52,839 bases of DNA from NCBI GenBank assembly GCA_934148985.1, contig CAKPDO010000006.1, positions 1 through 52,839 of the forward strand, given 5' to 3'. Shown in pieces: positions 8,366-16,834 of this stretch; position 1 is the first letter of the stretch, and each line of letters starts with the position of its first letter. The translations under genes and the position numbers were made by a program. Origin of the DNA: an uncultured Clostridia bacterium. GTDB taxonomy: Bacteria; Bacillota; Clostridia; TANB77; CAG-508. Below the pieces are notes generated by a model that did no database searches, was not told the origin of the DNA, and saw only the letters and a program-made list of their open reading frames with translations.

Positions 8366-9449
8366 TTACTCCTCTCTAAAATAAGGTTTAAATCCAGATG
8401 ATAAATTGCCATTTACAAATATCGTTCCAGTTTTTCCTTCCTCATTTTCCAAAATTCTTTGAATATATAACATCTTTTTTTGTAAATCTTCAGTTGTTCC
8501 TAAATTTATTTTTTTATTTTTGCTTTCTAAATATATTACGTAATTTTCTTTATTTTCTACATTTATTTCGGTTATTATATTATCTATATTTATTGCTTTT
8601 GATGCATCCATTATCTTTATTATATTATTAATCTTTTCTAAATCCTCCGATTTTAGTCTTTTTTCATTTATTAACTCATCTTCTTTAGCATCGAAACCGA
8701 ACTATAACTGGCACATTCTTTTTTTCTGAGGCATTTTCTAAAATGTATCCATTTTTATCTATATATACATAACTATTTATTAGATTTATTTGATATTTTA
8801 CTTCTCTTTCTTCTACTTTGATATTTACAGTTCCTGGTAATTTTCTGCTTACCTGTACTGTATCTATATAACGATTTTCTTTTATTTTTTGTTCTATTGA
8901 GCTATTAAATTTGAATATGTTTTCTCCACTTTTTAAGCCTGACAAACTTATTATAGTGTTTGTTGCAACTTTACTATTCCCTTTTACTTGTATTTCTGTT
9001 ATGTTAAAAATTGGCGCTGTTAAAGCTGCTACTATAATTCCTATGATTAATAGTAATATACTAAAAAATCCTAATACCTTTTTATTAATTTTTTTCTTTT
9101 TTCTTTTCTTCTTTTTATGATTTTGATTTGATGGTTCTGTTTTTGGATTGTTTGTTTTTTTATTTTTTAAATTTTTGTTTTTCTTTTTCTTCTTATTTTC
9201 TTTTTTGCTTTCTTCTTGGTTTACTCCTAATACTATTTCACTATTAAAATTGAATATTTCATCATCTTCAATCGGAATTTTAGAGCTATTTTCTAAGCTT
9301 TTTCCTATATTTTTTCTTTTTTCTGTTTTTACATGACTTTCTTTTCCATTTATTCTTTTAGTTACAAATACTTTTTTCTCTCCATTTGTTTCATTATCTA
9401 TTTCTTCATCCGAAAAATATAAGGTTCTTCCATCTTTATTTATATTCAT
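8366..9449 (-). CDS. ftsQ: Cell division protein FtsQ/DivIB, interrupted by a +1 shift at a CGG codon
   Basis: The N-terminal part (8700-9449, 250 codons) has a charged cytoplasmic region rich in Lys/Asn, one membrane segment (LGFFSILLLIIGIIVAALT), and a POTRA domain (FNITEIQVKGNSKV...). It reads ...KNVPVIV and then meets CGG at 8697-8699; read without the first C, the frame continues GFDAKEDEL... to 8366 with 110 more residues, including the FtsQ C-terminal block YVIYLESKNKKINLG and GTIFVNGN. Together 360 residues, a normal DivIB. Start at 9449 is preferred over ATGs at 9476 and 9503 because AGAAGGTG lies five bases upstream. DivIB is a membrane component of the divisome. Confidence 0.9.
8697..8699 (-). 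other. In-frame CGG at the ftsQ reading-frame break
   Basis: Zero frame reads ATA GTT CGG TTT CGA TGC TAA. Dropping one C gives GTT GGT TTC GAT GCT, restoring VGFDA at the conserved glycine after PVI. One of seven such sites. Confidence 0.9.
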
Positions 9450-9494
9450 TTTTTCACCTTCTTTTTGCTTACCCATTTTACAATAAATGTAAAA

Positions 9495-9520
9495 AAATAG
9501 CAAGATTTTTCTTGCTATTT
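9495..9520. terminator. Hairpin with flanking A and T tracts upstream of ftsQ
   Basis: AAATAGCAAG and CTTGCTATTT form a perfect 10-bp stem with a 6-base loop; T runs follow on both strands, so it could terminate in either direction. It separates ftsQ from the accessory gene upstream. Confidence 0.7.
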
Positions 9521-9555
9521 TTACATAAAGTTTTTATACTTAATACACATAAAAA

Positions 9556-9589
9556 TGTGGCGTGAGTCTTAACCCAAACTCACACCACA
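9556..9589 (-). terminator. Terminator of the 211-residue membrane protein gene
   Basis: On the minus strand TGTGGTGTGAGT pairs with ACTCACGCCACA (12 bp, one G-U) and is followed by TTTTT. The pairing is better on the minus strand (G-U) than on the plus strand (C-A), which fits its place after the minus-strand gene at 9601-10236. Confidence 0.8.
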
Positions 9590-9600
9590 TCGGTTAGCAA

Positions 9601-10236
9601 TTATTTAACTGCTTCGTCGTCTTTTGAAACATTTTCAGTTTCATTTTCTTCCTTCTCTGTTTCTTCTACCTTTTCAGTATTCTTACTTTCCTCATCTTCT
9701 TGATGTTCATTGTTATCAGAATTTTTACTTGGAAAAAGCCAATAACACACACCAGAAAAACCTATAGCATGTACAAAGTTGATTTGAAATAATTCAATTT
9801 TTAATAATTGAGGTAAAATGCTATTCCAAGTATACATTACAACCCAAACATTAATGCAAATTAAAATCAGTTCAAACACAACAGTAAGAATTAAAGATAC
9901 AACCTTTGACATTTTTTCTTTCTTACTTTTGTTGAAAATCTTTTCCTTCAATTTGGCATACTGCGTTTCTGCTTCAACAGCATAGTTAGTTCTAAGCCCA
10001 TTTATTGCATACATAAGCATAAATGCTTGAAACCAGGTTATATTATTGACTCCAAACATTTTTGGCATAGCTATATTCCAGCATGCAGCTACTATTATTC
10101 CTGTTATGATTGCCGAAATCAGCACCATAATAATTGCAAGACCAACTACTTGAAGTACGAAAGGTGTAAACGCTATACAAATACGTCCCCCTTCTTTTAT
10201 CTTCCGCCAAATACTACCGTTAAATTTCCCACTCAT
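9601..10236 (-). CDS. Membrane protein of unknown function with acidic C-terminal tail
   Basis: 211 residues, not recognised as a known family. Predicted membrane segments at ~24-50 (FVLQVVGLAIIMVLISAIITGIIV), ~65-80, ~112-137 and ~148-165, then a ~45-residue tail dominated by Glu, Asp, Asn and Lys. ATG at 10236 follows AAGGAGGAAACA. Base composition is richer in G+C than the flanking division genes, and it uses CGG for an arginine (SIWRKIK, codon at 10204-10206), unlike the core genes here; both point to recent acquisition. It has its own terminator and a divergent Nudix gene upstream. Confidence 0.75.
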   Translation of the reverse strand: MSGKFNGSIWRKIKEGGRICIAFTPFVLQVVGLAIIMVLISAIITGIIVAACWNIAMPKMFGVNNITWFQAFMLMYAINGLRTNYAVEAETQYAKLKEKIFNKSKKEKMSKVVSLILTVVFELILICINVWVVMYTWNSILPQLLKIELFQINFVHAIGFSGVCYWLFPSKNSDNNEHQEDEESKNTEKVEETEKEENETENVSKDDEAVK

Positions 10237-10375
10237 AATTGTTTCCTCCTTATTCTGTTGTTTTTGCCAATACGGCTCGTGAAAAATTTATTATATATAC
10301 AAAATGGCTAAAAGCCACATCACTTATCTAATATAACATATTTTAATCATTTTTTCAATATAAATAAAAAAAAAC

Positions 10376-10403
10376 TTGTTTTTTTATGTAAACGTGATAT
10401 AAT
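10376..10403 (+). promoter_or_regulatory. Promoter of the Nudix gene
   Basis: TTGTTT at 10376-10381, 16-base spacer, TATAAT at 10398-10403, about 70 bases before the ATG. The rest of the 236-base divergent gap shows no further clear signal. Confidence 0.55.
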
Positions 10404-10472
10404 AAACTAGATTAAAGTGCTAAAAGCCTTTATCTACTAGACCTATTATAAAATTTTTTTGGAGGTATTTTT

Positions 10473-11039
10473 ATGCGGAAGATTATTGAGGACCTGTTAA
10501 CCAAATGTAAGGCTGTGCCTTTTTCAGAGCCAACCGAGGGAGGGCATTTTTATAAAGTGATGACCCAAGACTTCAAACTCCCTAGTGGAGATGTAATTAC
10601 CCGCGAGTTTTTGAAAAAGAAACCCGCAGCTGTCGTAGTACCTGTTACCACTGACGGAAATATAGTTTGCATAATCCAGCCTATATCATTGTCGGCTGAA
10701 GGATCTCTTATTGAAATTCCTGCTGGATATGCCGAAAATGATGAAAACTCTGCTCAGACAGCAATGAGAGAGTTGGTTGAAGAAACAGGATATGTTCCTG
10801 AAAAAGTAACATATCTTGGCAAACACTATCAGGATCCTGGCAGCATCAAGGAACCCGTAAATGTTTTCGTTGCACTCGGCTGCAAGAAAAAACAAGAGCA
10901 TAAACTCGATAAAGACGAGTTTATCACAACCTTGGAAATTCCAAAATCTGAGGTAAAAAAGCTGATGGATGAAGGCGAAATAAAAGATGCCAACACATTC
11001 ATTGCATTGGCAAAGGCTCGTTTCGCCAATCATATCTAA
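10473..11039 (+). CDS. Nudix hydrolase, ADP-ribose pyrophosphatase-like
   Basis: 188 residues. The Nudix box GYAENDENSAQTAMRELVEETGY fits GX5EX7REUXEEXGU exactly (shown here only as its signature; residues ~86-108). The domain is preceded by PAAVVVPVTTDGNIVCI and followed by a beta-rich region with YQDPGS, as in ADP-ribose/nucleoside-diphosphate-sugar hydrolases of the NudF type. Substrate cannot be fixed from sequence. Ribosome binding site GGAGG seven bases before ATG. Second codon is CGG, and composition is GC-richer than core genes, suggesting transfer. A strong hairpin ends the transcript at 11061-11096. Confidence 0.88.
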   Translation: MRKIIEDLLTKCKAVPFSEPTEGGHFYKVMTQDFKLPSGDVITREFLKKKPAAVVVPVTTDGNIVCIIQPISLSAEGSLIEIPAGYAENDENSAQTAMRELVEETGYVPEKVTYLGKHYQDPGSIKEPVNVFVALGCKKKQEHKLDKDEFITTLEIPKSEVKKLMDEGEIKDANTFIALAKARFANHI

Positions 11040-11060
11040 CATCTAATTTTAATTTTCGCA

Positions 11061-11096
11061 AGAAAGGAGTGATAGTTGAAACTATCACTCCTTTCT
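11061..11096. terminator. Bidirectional terminator between Nudix and XRE genes
   Basis: AGAAAGGAGTGATAGT pairs perfectly over 16 bp with its complement around a TGAA loop, followed by TTTTA on the plus strand. It lies between convergent genes. Confidence 0.85.
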
Positions 11097-11115
11097 TTTA
11101 ATCATTAACAACATA

Positions 11116-11790
11116 CTATTTTACTATTCCACCTGAAAAATTACATTCATATACTTTTTCTTCTTGAAAATACATTATTTCTTTTCCTGAAAAATATTCA
11201 AACTCTCCATTTACATCACAAACATACACATAGTCCCCATCTTGGAATTTTCTTTGTCCTCTGTATGGTAAATCCGCATTTACAGTTAATAATGCTTGTT
11301 TCAGAAATACACTCGAAAATTTGTCATTTATTTCTATACCATTATAATTCATTGCCCAAATTGGCTCATCGTTAATAAAGACCGCTTCTTCACCTATAAA
11401 CCTCTCTCCACCTAAATATGTATCTATATATTTATATTTTCCGTCTTCATATTTTAAATCATGTGATTTAGGTCGAGTTGAAATTTGTTCAATAGCATCA
11501 TTTCCAGCATACGTATTTTTCTTTGCATTTATTAAAAATTCTATAAGCTCATTGGTTTCATAATTACAATTATTGTTAAAAATATTTATACAATTGTCAT
11601 CTTTTAGCAATCTATCAAGAGAAATATTAAATAAATCGCTTATTTGAACTAAATTACTAATATCTGGCGTTGTTTCTCCATTTTCCCATTTAGCAACTGC
11701 TTGTCTAGAAATGTTTAATTTTTCAGCTATTCTTTCTTGAGATAAATTTTTATTTTTTCTTAATTGTTGAATTTTATCTTTTAATTCCAT
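11116..11790 (-). CDS. XRE-family regulator with C-terminal DUF5680 domain
   Basis: 224 residues. Residues 1-62 are a Cro/CI-type helix-turn-helix (LRKNKNLSQERIAEKLNISRQ, then AVAKWENGETTPDISNL). Residues ~80-220 match the DUF5680 type seen fused to such HTH domains: YAGNDA, RPKSHDL, YIDTYLGGERFIGEE, PIWAMNYNG. Such proteins are thought to sense a ligand through the C-terminal part; the ligand is unknown. The gene converges with the Nudix gene. No CGG codon in frame, and its composition is closer to the host than that of the neighbouring lipoprotein. Confidence 0.85.
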   Translation of the reverse strand: MELKDKIQQLRKNKNLSQERIAEKLNISRQAVAKWENGETTPDISNLVQISDLFNISLDRLLKDDNCINIFNNNCNYETNELIEFLINAKKNTYAGNDAIEQISTRPKSHDLKYEDGKYKYIDTYLGGERFIGEEAVFINDEPIWAMNYNGIEINDKFSSVFLKQALLTVNADLPYRGQRKFQDGDYVYVCDVNGEFEYFSGKEIMYFQEEKVYECNFSGGIVK

Positions 11791-11924
11791 TTTAAATCCC
11801 TCATTTCTTATTTATTAAAAAGATTATATAACTATAATTATAATATTTCTACCAACTATAGCTAGCAGTTTCGGCAACTATTGGTTGCATATGCTTTTTA
11901 ATCCAATATTAAGCTTTTATGGAT

Positions 11925-11957
11925 AATGCCCAGTCAGCTAACTGCCGACTGGGCATT
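11925..11957. terminator. Strong hairpin downstream of the lipoprotein gene
   Basis: AATGCCCAGTC and GACTGGGCATT form a perfect 11-bp stem. It follows the lipoprotein stop by about 20 bases, but no T tract follows on either strand, so a Rho-independent role is only likely, not certain. Confidence 0.5.
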
Positions 11958-11977
11958 GAAACATCAAAATATAGAAA

Positions 11978-12685
11978 TCAATGTTTTAATTCTTTCTCAA
12001 TTTTCTCGGTTTCATTTTGATTTTGATATTCCACAGGTATCAGAAATTCATCCAAAATCGATACTACATGATAAAAGTCATCATCTGCATATTTAATAAG
12101 TACATCATATACTACTTGCATTTTATTAGCATATACTTTACCATACTGCACCAGATTTTTTTCAGTGAGTCTTTCCTGCGTTATAGACCCAGCTCCATAA
12201 GAACCACATGCAAACGTCCATCCATCAATTAAATCTTTGCTGAAGCCTTCTACAGCAAATTTATTTTGATATTGGTATTTGTCACTTATAAAAAAGCCAT
12301 CCTGTGATGTCCCATGATATGAATCATCCATGTAGTCTTGTGAAAGACCATCAAGCTGTGGATTAGTTGATTTTAAAGACATATCTATGTGAACATGCTC
12401 AATCAATACTGTTGCACCTTCCGGAAGATTTTTAATTTCCGCCGTCATATTTATTACCTTTGAATCTGTTACTCTCCACCTACTTAAGTCATAATCCCCT
12501 GTACTATAGGTAGTTATGAATTCACTTCCTTCAATTTCATGTGTTTTCTCCAAAGTGCTTCCCTTAAGAGCATTAAGAACCTCTAAATTCTTCTCCTCAG
12601 GAACTGTTTCCACATCTATGCATCCAGTTAAACTAAATGCAAGAACAACCATTAATACTAATGCATTCCTCCACCACCGCTTCAT
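11978..12685 (-). CDS. Lipoprotein of unknown function
   Basis: 235 residues. Signal peptide ALVLMVVLAFS followed by a lipobox LTGC at residues ~19-22, so the mature protein would be lipid-anchored to the outer face of the membrane. The rest is soluble, about 210 residues, with no motif I recognise; it ends in a charged tail. It is GC-richer than its surroundings and has an in-frame CGG arginine as codon 3 (MKRWWR, 12677-12679), so it is probably an import. No obvious operon partner; the neighbours are a regulator downstream and a Fic gene upstream. Confidence 0.75.
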   Translation of the reverse strand: MKRWWRNALVLMVVLAFSLTGCIDVETVPEEKNLEVLNALKGSTLEKTHEIEGSEFITTYSTGDYDLSRWRVTDSKVINMTAEIKNLPEGATVLIEHVHIDMSLKSTNPQLDGLSQDYMDDSYHGTSQDGFFISDKYQYQNKFAVEGFSKDLIDGWTFACGSYGAGSITQERLTEKNLVQYGKVYANKMQVVYDVLIKYADDDFYHVVSILDEFLIPVEYQNQNETEKIEKELKH

Positions 12686-12892
12686 AAATTTCTCCTTATC
12701 CTCTTAGTAAAATGCTAAACTATCAGCATCTCACACTAAAATGGTACATTTATTATATTTCGCTGTACCCACGAATAATTATAATTAAATTATACTATAA
12801 TTTTAGATAAAAAGCAAATATTCTGCTGAGCATATGTAATAATTCCTATTAATTTCAATTTAATCTCCTCTGCAATATATTTCTTTCTACCA

Positions 12893-13885
12893 TTATCCTA
12901 CTATATTTATTTTCCAAATTCCATTTTTAGTAGAGCCAACTCTTTCAATTATGCCTTTTTCTTTTAGAATTTTAATGTTATATGATATGCCATCTCTTGT
13001 TAAATCAAGTATTTTAGCCATTTCTACTTGTGTAATAGCCGGATTTTTCTTAATTAAATTTATTATTTTTTCTTGTGTAGTCTTTTGTGCAGTTTCTTGT
13101 GTAGTTTCTTGATTAGATGTAACAATCATTCCATCTACAGCTTCATTTATAACTTTAAGCATAAACTCAATAAACTCATTTGAATTTCCTGCATTATTAC
13201 AATTTTGAATTGCTGTATAATATTCTTCTTGATGTTTTCTTATTATACTTTCTATTGGAATATATTTAAACAAGTCTTTCCAATGTGCAAGTATTGCTGT
13301 TTGCCATAATCTTGCTGTTCTTCCATTTCCATCTGAAAAAGGATGTATAAATACAAATTCATAATGAAATATAGAAGATAAAATTAGGGGATTAACTTTT
13401 TCTTTTACTTCGTTCATCCAATTAAATAAATTATCCATTAATTCTGGAACCATTCTATGAGGTGGAGCCATAAATATTTGAACATCCCCATCATAAACAG
13501 CTTCTCCATGATTTCTAAATTTTCCGCTATCATCTTCAATAGCAAAAGTTAGTATTCCTTGTATCTTTTTTAAATCATCTACAAAATACAGATTCACATT
13601 GTCAATTTCTTCATAAGCTTTATATGCATTTTTTACCTCTTGAATATCTTTTTGTTCTCCTATAACTGCTTTTCCATTTATTACAGCTTCAACTTGAAAC
13701 AATGATAATTGATTATTTTCGATAGCTAAAGATGAATGTATTGACTGTATTCTTGTTTTCCTTCTTAATTCTGGAAATTTATTTAAACTTTCAAAATAAT
13801 TTGCTTCTCCTATTTTTTCCATTATGCTTGTTGCTAAATTTAACATTTTATCTGTTATTGTATATGGTGGGTAATTTATTTCCAT
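12893..13885 (-). CDS. Fic family protein with winged-helix C-terminus (class II type)
   Basis: About 330 residues. The Fic motif HPFSDGNGRTAR (~residue 184) carries the catalytic His. The N-terminal helix SSLAIENN matches the inhibitory (S/T)xxxE(G/N) motif placed before the Fic core, making this a class II enzyme that is normally autoinhibited. A linker with repeated TTQE/TAQK units leads to a winged-helix domain (QVEMAKILDLTRDGISYNIKIL). Fic enzymes usually transfer AMP to hydroxyl side chains of target proteins. The ATG at 13885 is chosen over 13921 because TTGGAGG stands six bases upstream. Confidence 0.87.
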   Translation of the reverse strand: MEINYPPYTITDKMLNLATSIMEKIGEANYFESLNKFPELRRKTRIQSIHSSLAIENNQLSLFQVEAVINGKAVIGEQKDIQEVKNAYKAYEEIDNVNLYFVDDLKKIQGILTFAIEDDSGKFRNHGEAVYDGDVQIFMAPPHRMVPELMDNLFNWMNEVKEKVNPLILSSIFHYEFVFIHPFSDGNGRTARLWQTAILAHWKDLFKYIPIESIIRKHQEEYYTAIQNCNNAGNSNEFIEFMLKVINEAVDGMIVTSNQETTQETAQKTTQEKIINLIKKNPAITQVEMAKILDLTRDGISYNIKILKEKGIIERVGSTKNGIWKINIVG

Positions 13886-13964
13886 TTGAAACCTCCAATT
13901 CCTATATGTATTATAACACAAATATATTCATTATAATACTATCTATTATTTATTTTCTATAACT

Positions 13965-14072
13965 GACGAAGAATCTTTTGTTAGGAAATTTGAAATTAAA
14001 AATGATATTTATATTGATCCGGAAAAACAGTTTGAACATGAAGAAGAACTTGAATATGAAGAAATGGAGTAG
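13965..14072 (+). pseudogene. Remnant of a relaxase C-terminal tail
   Basis: An open frame on the plus strand without a start reads DEESFVRKFEIKND, then IYIDPEKQFEHEEELEYEE and stop. This matches the C-terminus of the relaxase at 19480-19563 (FIDPEKQLKKEDRERELDLEI, stop). It is followed by a hairpin with arms AATGGAGT and ACTCCATT. I read it as the stump of an earlier mobilizable element. Confidence 0.65.
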
Positions 14073-14099
14073 TAGTCTTTACTATCACTCCATTTACTA

Positions 14100-14441
14100 T
14101 TAAAAATTCGATGATAGATAATTCATTAATATTACACCAAGTATTGTTAAAGCAACTAAAACTGAAATAACTATTGCTTTTACTTTTTTAGTTATTTTCT
14201 TATTTAAAATTACAAATAATCCTATAACAAACAATACAATTGGGATTGCAAATTTCCCTATACCTGAAATCTTTTCTCCCATTGTTGGCTCAAAAACTCC
14301 ATATTTATCTTCTACCATTCTTGGGTCAAATACTCCATATTTTGTTTGTTCACTGATTGATACTGCTGATACTTTCGAAATTAGTCCGGTAATAAAAACT
14401 CCAAAGCTCATAAATACTTTTTTTAATTTTTTCATTTTCAA
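14100..14441 (-). CDS. Small membrane protein with tandem YGVF(D/E)P repeat; possible radical-SAM substrate
   Basis: 113 residues. Signal-peptide-like start (KVFMSFGVFITGLISKVSAVS), then a short extracytoplasmic stretch with two near-identical units, KYGVFDPRMVED and KYGVFEPTMGEK (residues ~34-57), then two membrane helices (FAIPIVLFVIGLFVIL and AIVISVLVALTILGVILM). The start codon overlaps the stop of the radical SAM/SPASM gene by four bases (ATGA), so the two are translationally coupled. Short aromatic repeats next to a SPASM enzyme are the usual look of a peptide that is cross-linked after translation, hence the suggestion; no family was recognised. Confidence 0.7.
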   Translation of the reverse strand: MKMKKLKKVFMSFGVFITGLISKVSAVSISEQTKYGVFDPRMVEDKYGVFEPTMGEKISGIGKFAIPIVLFVIGLFVILNKKITKKVKAIVISVLVALTILGVILMNYLSSNF

Positions 14442-15529
14442 GCATCTCCTTCTAACATTTTACTTAAACATAATTTAGGTCGATTATTATTAAAATCCCA
14501 TGTATCCAAAGAATCTCCGCTGCAATATTTCCAATCTTTGCAGTTTTCACATTCTCTACATTTTAGCTTGTCTAAATCTCTAAACCATTTAAATCTATTT
14601 TCCCAAACATCAACAAAATCATCCTTCTTAACATTGCCTTGTACTAATTCTTTTCTTCTTTCAACACTTGGGCAAACATAAATATCTCCATTGTATAGAA
14701 TACTTCCTGTTGTAAATCCTGTTACACAGAAAAACATATGATTTCTTACTTCTTTTTCGTACTTCATACCAACAAAATGTGTACATCCATAAGTAACATC
14801 AAACTTTGATTTTTTCTTCTTGTCTTTAATAAAATCTAATAAGTATTTATAATCTTCTTTATCAAGTGCTAATTCGCTATTGTCTTGAGCTCTACCTATT
14901 GGATCCATGTTTACCATTCGCCAAGAATTAATTTGAAGCTCTTTCATTTTTTGATACATTTCTTCTAATTCTTCAATATTTAATTTATTTACAACAGTAG
15001 TTATTTGCAAATAGTTAAGAAAATTAGCTTGTTTTAATCTTTTGATATTCTCTATTATTTTAACAAAAGAACCTTTTACACCTCTAAACTCATCATGTGA
15101 TTTTTCTAGGCCGTCTAAACTTATTGATATTGTAGTCATTCCTGTTTCTTTCATTTTTTCTATATTCTCATCATTTATAAGCATAGCATTTGTTGTCATA
15201 CCCCAATGATAACCTAAATTTCTTGCAAATTTCATTACTTCAAAAAGGTCTTTTCTTACAAGTGGCTCTCCACCAGTAATGTTTAGCAAAATTTCATTTG
15301 CATTATATTTATTTGCGATGCTTTGTAATGCATTTTCAATTTCTTCTGTAGTTAATTCATCTTTAAAATTACAATCTTCACCAGCTCTACTACCACAATG
15401 TTTGCATTTTGCATTACACCTTAATGTTGTTTCCCAAAACAAATTATATAATATAGGCTTTTTAGATAAAGCTTCTTTGTTCTTATATGTAACTTCTGCT
15501 TCGCCATATTTGATTATATCTTTTATCAT
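14438..15529 (-). CDS. Radical SAM/SPASM domain protein, probable peptide maturase
   Basis: 363 residues. The radical SAM cluster motif is CNAKCKHC (CX3CX2C, ~residues 38-45), with GGEP at ~86 and an ISISLDG strand. The C-terminal third has a SPASM-type cysteine set (CVTGF, YVCPS, CRECENC, YCSGD, LCLSK) that would hold one or two further 4Fe-4S clusters. Such enzymes modify ribosomal peptides or proteins; heme-pathway and sulfatase-maturing relatives share the fold, so substrate class is inferred. The following gene, overlapping by four bases, encodes a membrane peptide with two YGVF(D/E)P repeats and is the obvious candidate substrate. Confidence 0.87.
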   Translation of the reverse strand: MIKDIIKYGEAEVTYKNKEALSKKPILYNLFWETTLRCNAKCKHCGSRAGEDCNFKDELTTEEIENALQSIANKYNANEILLNITGGEPLVRKDLFEVMKFARNLGYHWGMTTNAMLINDENIEKMKETGMTTISISLDGLEKSHDEFRGVKGSFVKIIENIKRLKQANFLNYLQITTVVNKLNIEELEEMYQKMKELQINSWRMVNMDPIGRAQDNSELALDKEDYKYLLDFIKDKKKKSKFDVTYGCTHFVGMKYEKEVRNHMFFCVTGFTTGSILYNGDIYVCPSVERRKELVQGNVKKDDFVDVWENRFKWFRDLDKLKCRECENCKDWKYCSGDSLDTWDFNNNRPKLCLSKMLEGDA

Positions 15530-15582
15530 ATTTTAAATTCCTTAATTTTATTTTCTTCTACATTTTATCACATTTACTATTT

Positions 15583-15877
15583 TTATTCTAGTATATTTTC
15601 AAATTTTTCTTGGGTAGTTTCTTGGGTAGTTTTTGAGTCATACTCATGTGTATCTATCATTGAAACAAGCATTGTATTATTCTTGAAGCTATCTAATAAT
15701 TTTCTCCATCTGTTTTAAATATACTTCATCATTTTCGTATTTCCCCTTAAGTTCAAATTTATAATCTTCATCTAAATCTTTTAAAATTTCAAAACCATAA
15801 GCAAAGAAGAATGTTTCGTAAGCTGATTCATAAGTTTCTAAATTTGCATTTAAAAATAATACTGAAAATAAAGACAT
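15583..15877 (-). pseudogene. Decayed, frameshifted gene fragment
   Basis: The ORF at 15689-15877 (62 codons, no ribosome binding site) is followed in another frame by codons for WRKLLDSFKNNTML, then MIDTHEYDSKTTQETTQEKF and a stop at 15583. The TTQETTQE stretch resembles the linker of the nearby Fic protein and of AAA-type regulators. The frame change does not involve a CGG codon. I could not assign a family. Confidence 0.45.
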
Positions 15878-15977
15878 AAAAAAAGATATATTAGATCTGG
15901 ACTCTAATACATCTAAATTAGAAAATATCTCAAATTGTTAGAAATCTGTTAGAAATTTCTAGTAATTTTATTATAAA

Positions 15978-16012
15978 AGCATCAAGGTTAATTTTCTCAA
16001 AACCTTGATGCT
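15978..16012 (-). terminator. Original terminator of tRNA-Leu, now cut off by the element
   Basis: On the minus strand AGCATCAAGGTT and AACCTTGATGCT form a 12-bp stem followed by TTTTAT. It directly follows the left att repeat, i.e. it was the tRNA terminator before the element inserted. Confidence 0.7.
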
Positions 16013-16016
16013 CTTA

Positions 16017-16071
16017 TGGTGCAGATGGCCGGAATCGAACCGGCACGGTTTATTCAACCGCAGGATTTTAA
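16017..16071. repeat. Left attachment repeat (tRNA-Leu 3' end fragment, 55 bp)
   Basis: 55 bases identical to 24459-24513, which are the 3' end (including CCA) of the intact tRNA-Leu gene. The copy here lacks the 5' half of the tRNA. It marks the left end of the 8.4-kb element. Confidence 0.95.
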
Positions 16072-16351
16072 AAATTTTACGCCATCTGTTTTTTACCATT
16101 AGATAACATCAATTAATCTCTTTTGATAATTGGCCTATTTAGCTTCTCTGTAGGAGATTATAGCACAAGTATTGTTAAATATGCAATAACAAACCAAAAA
16201 TTCCTTTTCTAAAATTTTGAATTAAGTGTTAGAACTATGTTAGAACTTTTGATAGAATAACAGTCTAACTTATTATTGATATTTTTATAATATTAGACTT
16301 TTTTATTAAAATATGTTATATATTAATAAATTCTAGGAAAGGACTGATTAT

Positions 16352-16819
16352 ATGAAAGAAACACAAAAGGGATATTGGATATACTCTGTAATTGCTATAA
16401 TATTTGGTATGGGACTATTTGCATTTTTTGCTTATCTTTTATATGATTTGATTGTTAAGCTTGCAACTACTGAAATTTCAAATGATACTCTAATTCAATC
16501 TTTAATAACTTTAATTATAACAGTTTTTATAGGAGGCTATTTTTCAAAAGGATTAGAACAAAGAAATAATAAGAAATTAGAAACATATAAAGTTCAAAAA
16601 GAAGTAGCATTAAATATTATAGATTTAATGGGCATGATAGTGAATAATAAGAATAAAGAACAAGCCATTCAGTTATTAATAGTAGAAAGCTATAAAGTAA
16701 AACTCTTCTTTGACGACGAATTATTAAAAAGCATTAATAACTTTTGCCAAGAGAAAGATACTAGTAAGTATAACCTATATTATATAGATATAACTGACAA
16801 ACTGAAAAAATATTTTTAA
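16352..16819 (+). CDS. Membrane protein of unknown function, element cargo
   Basis: 155 residues with two membrane segments (YSVIAIIFGMGLFAFFAYLLY, residues ~10-30; LIQSLITLIITVFIGGYF, ~47-64) followed by a soluble ~90-residue C-terminal part that looks helical. No family recognised. The gene follows AGGAAAGGACTG and lies 15 bases before the HEPN gene, transcribed the same way, so the two probably form one unit. Partnership of a membrane protein with a HEPN protein at the end of a mobile element would suit a defence or toxin module, but nothing in the sequence proves that. Confidence 0.65.
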   Translation: MKETQKGYWIYSVIAIIFGMGLFAFFAYLLYDLIVKLATTEISNDTLIQSLITLIITVFIGGYFSKGLEQRNNKKLETYKVQKEVALNIIDLMGMIVNNKNKEQAIQLLIVESYKVKLFFDDELLKSINNFCQEKDTSKYNLYYIDITDKLKKYF

Positions 16820-16834
16820 CAAGGAGTAAAATTT

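Noticed and set aside
16017..16071. Possible second tRNA gene
   Set aside because: Only the 3' portion of tRNA-Leu is present; the 5' half and anticodon pairing are missing. It is the att repeat.
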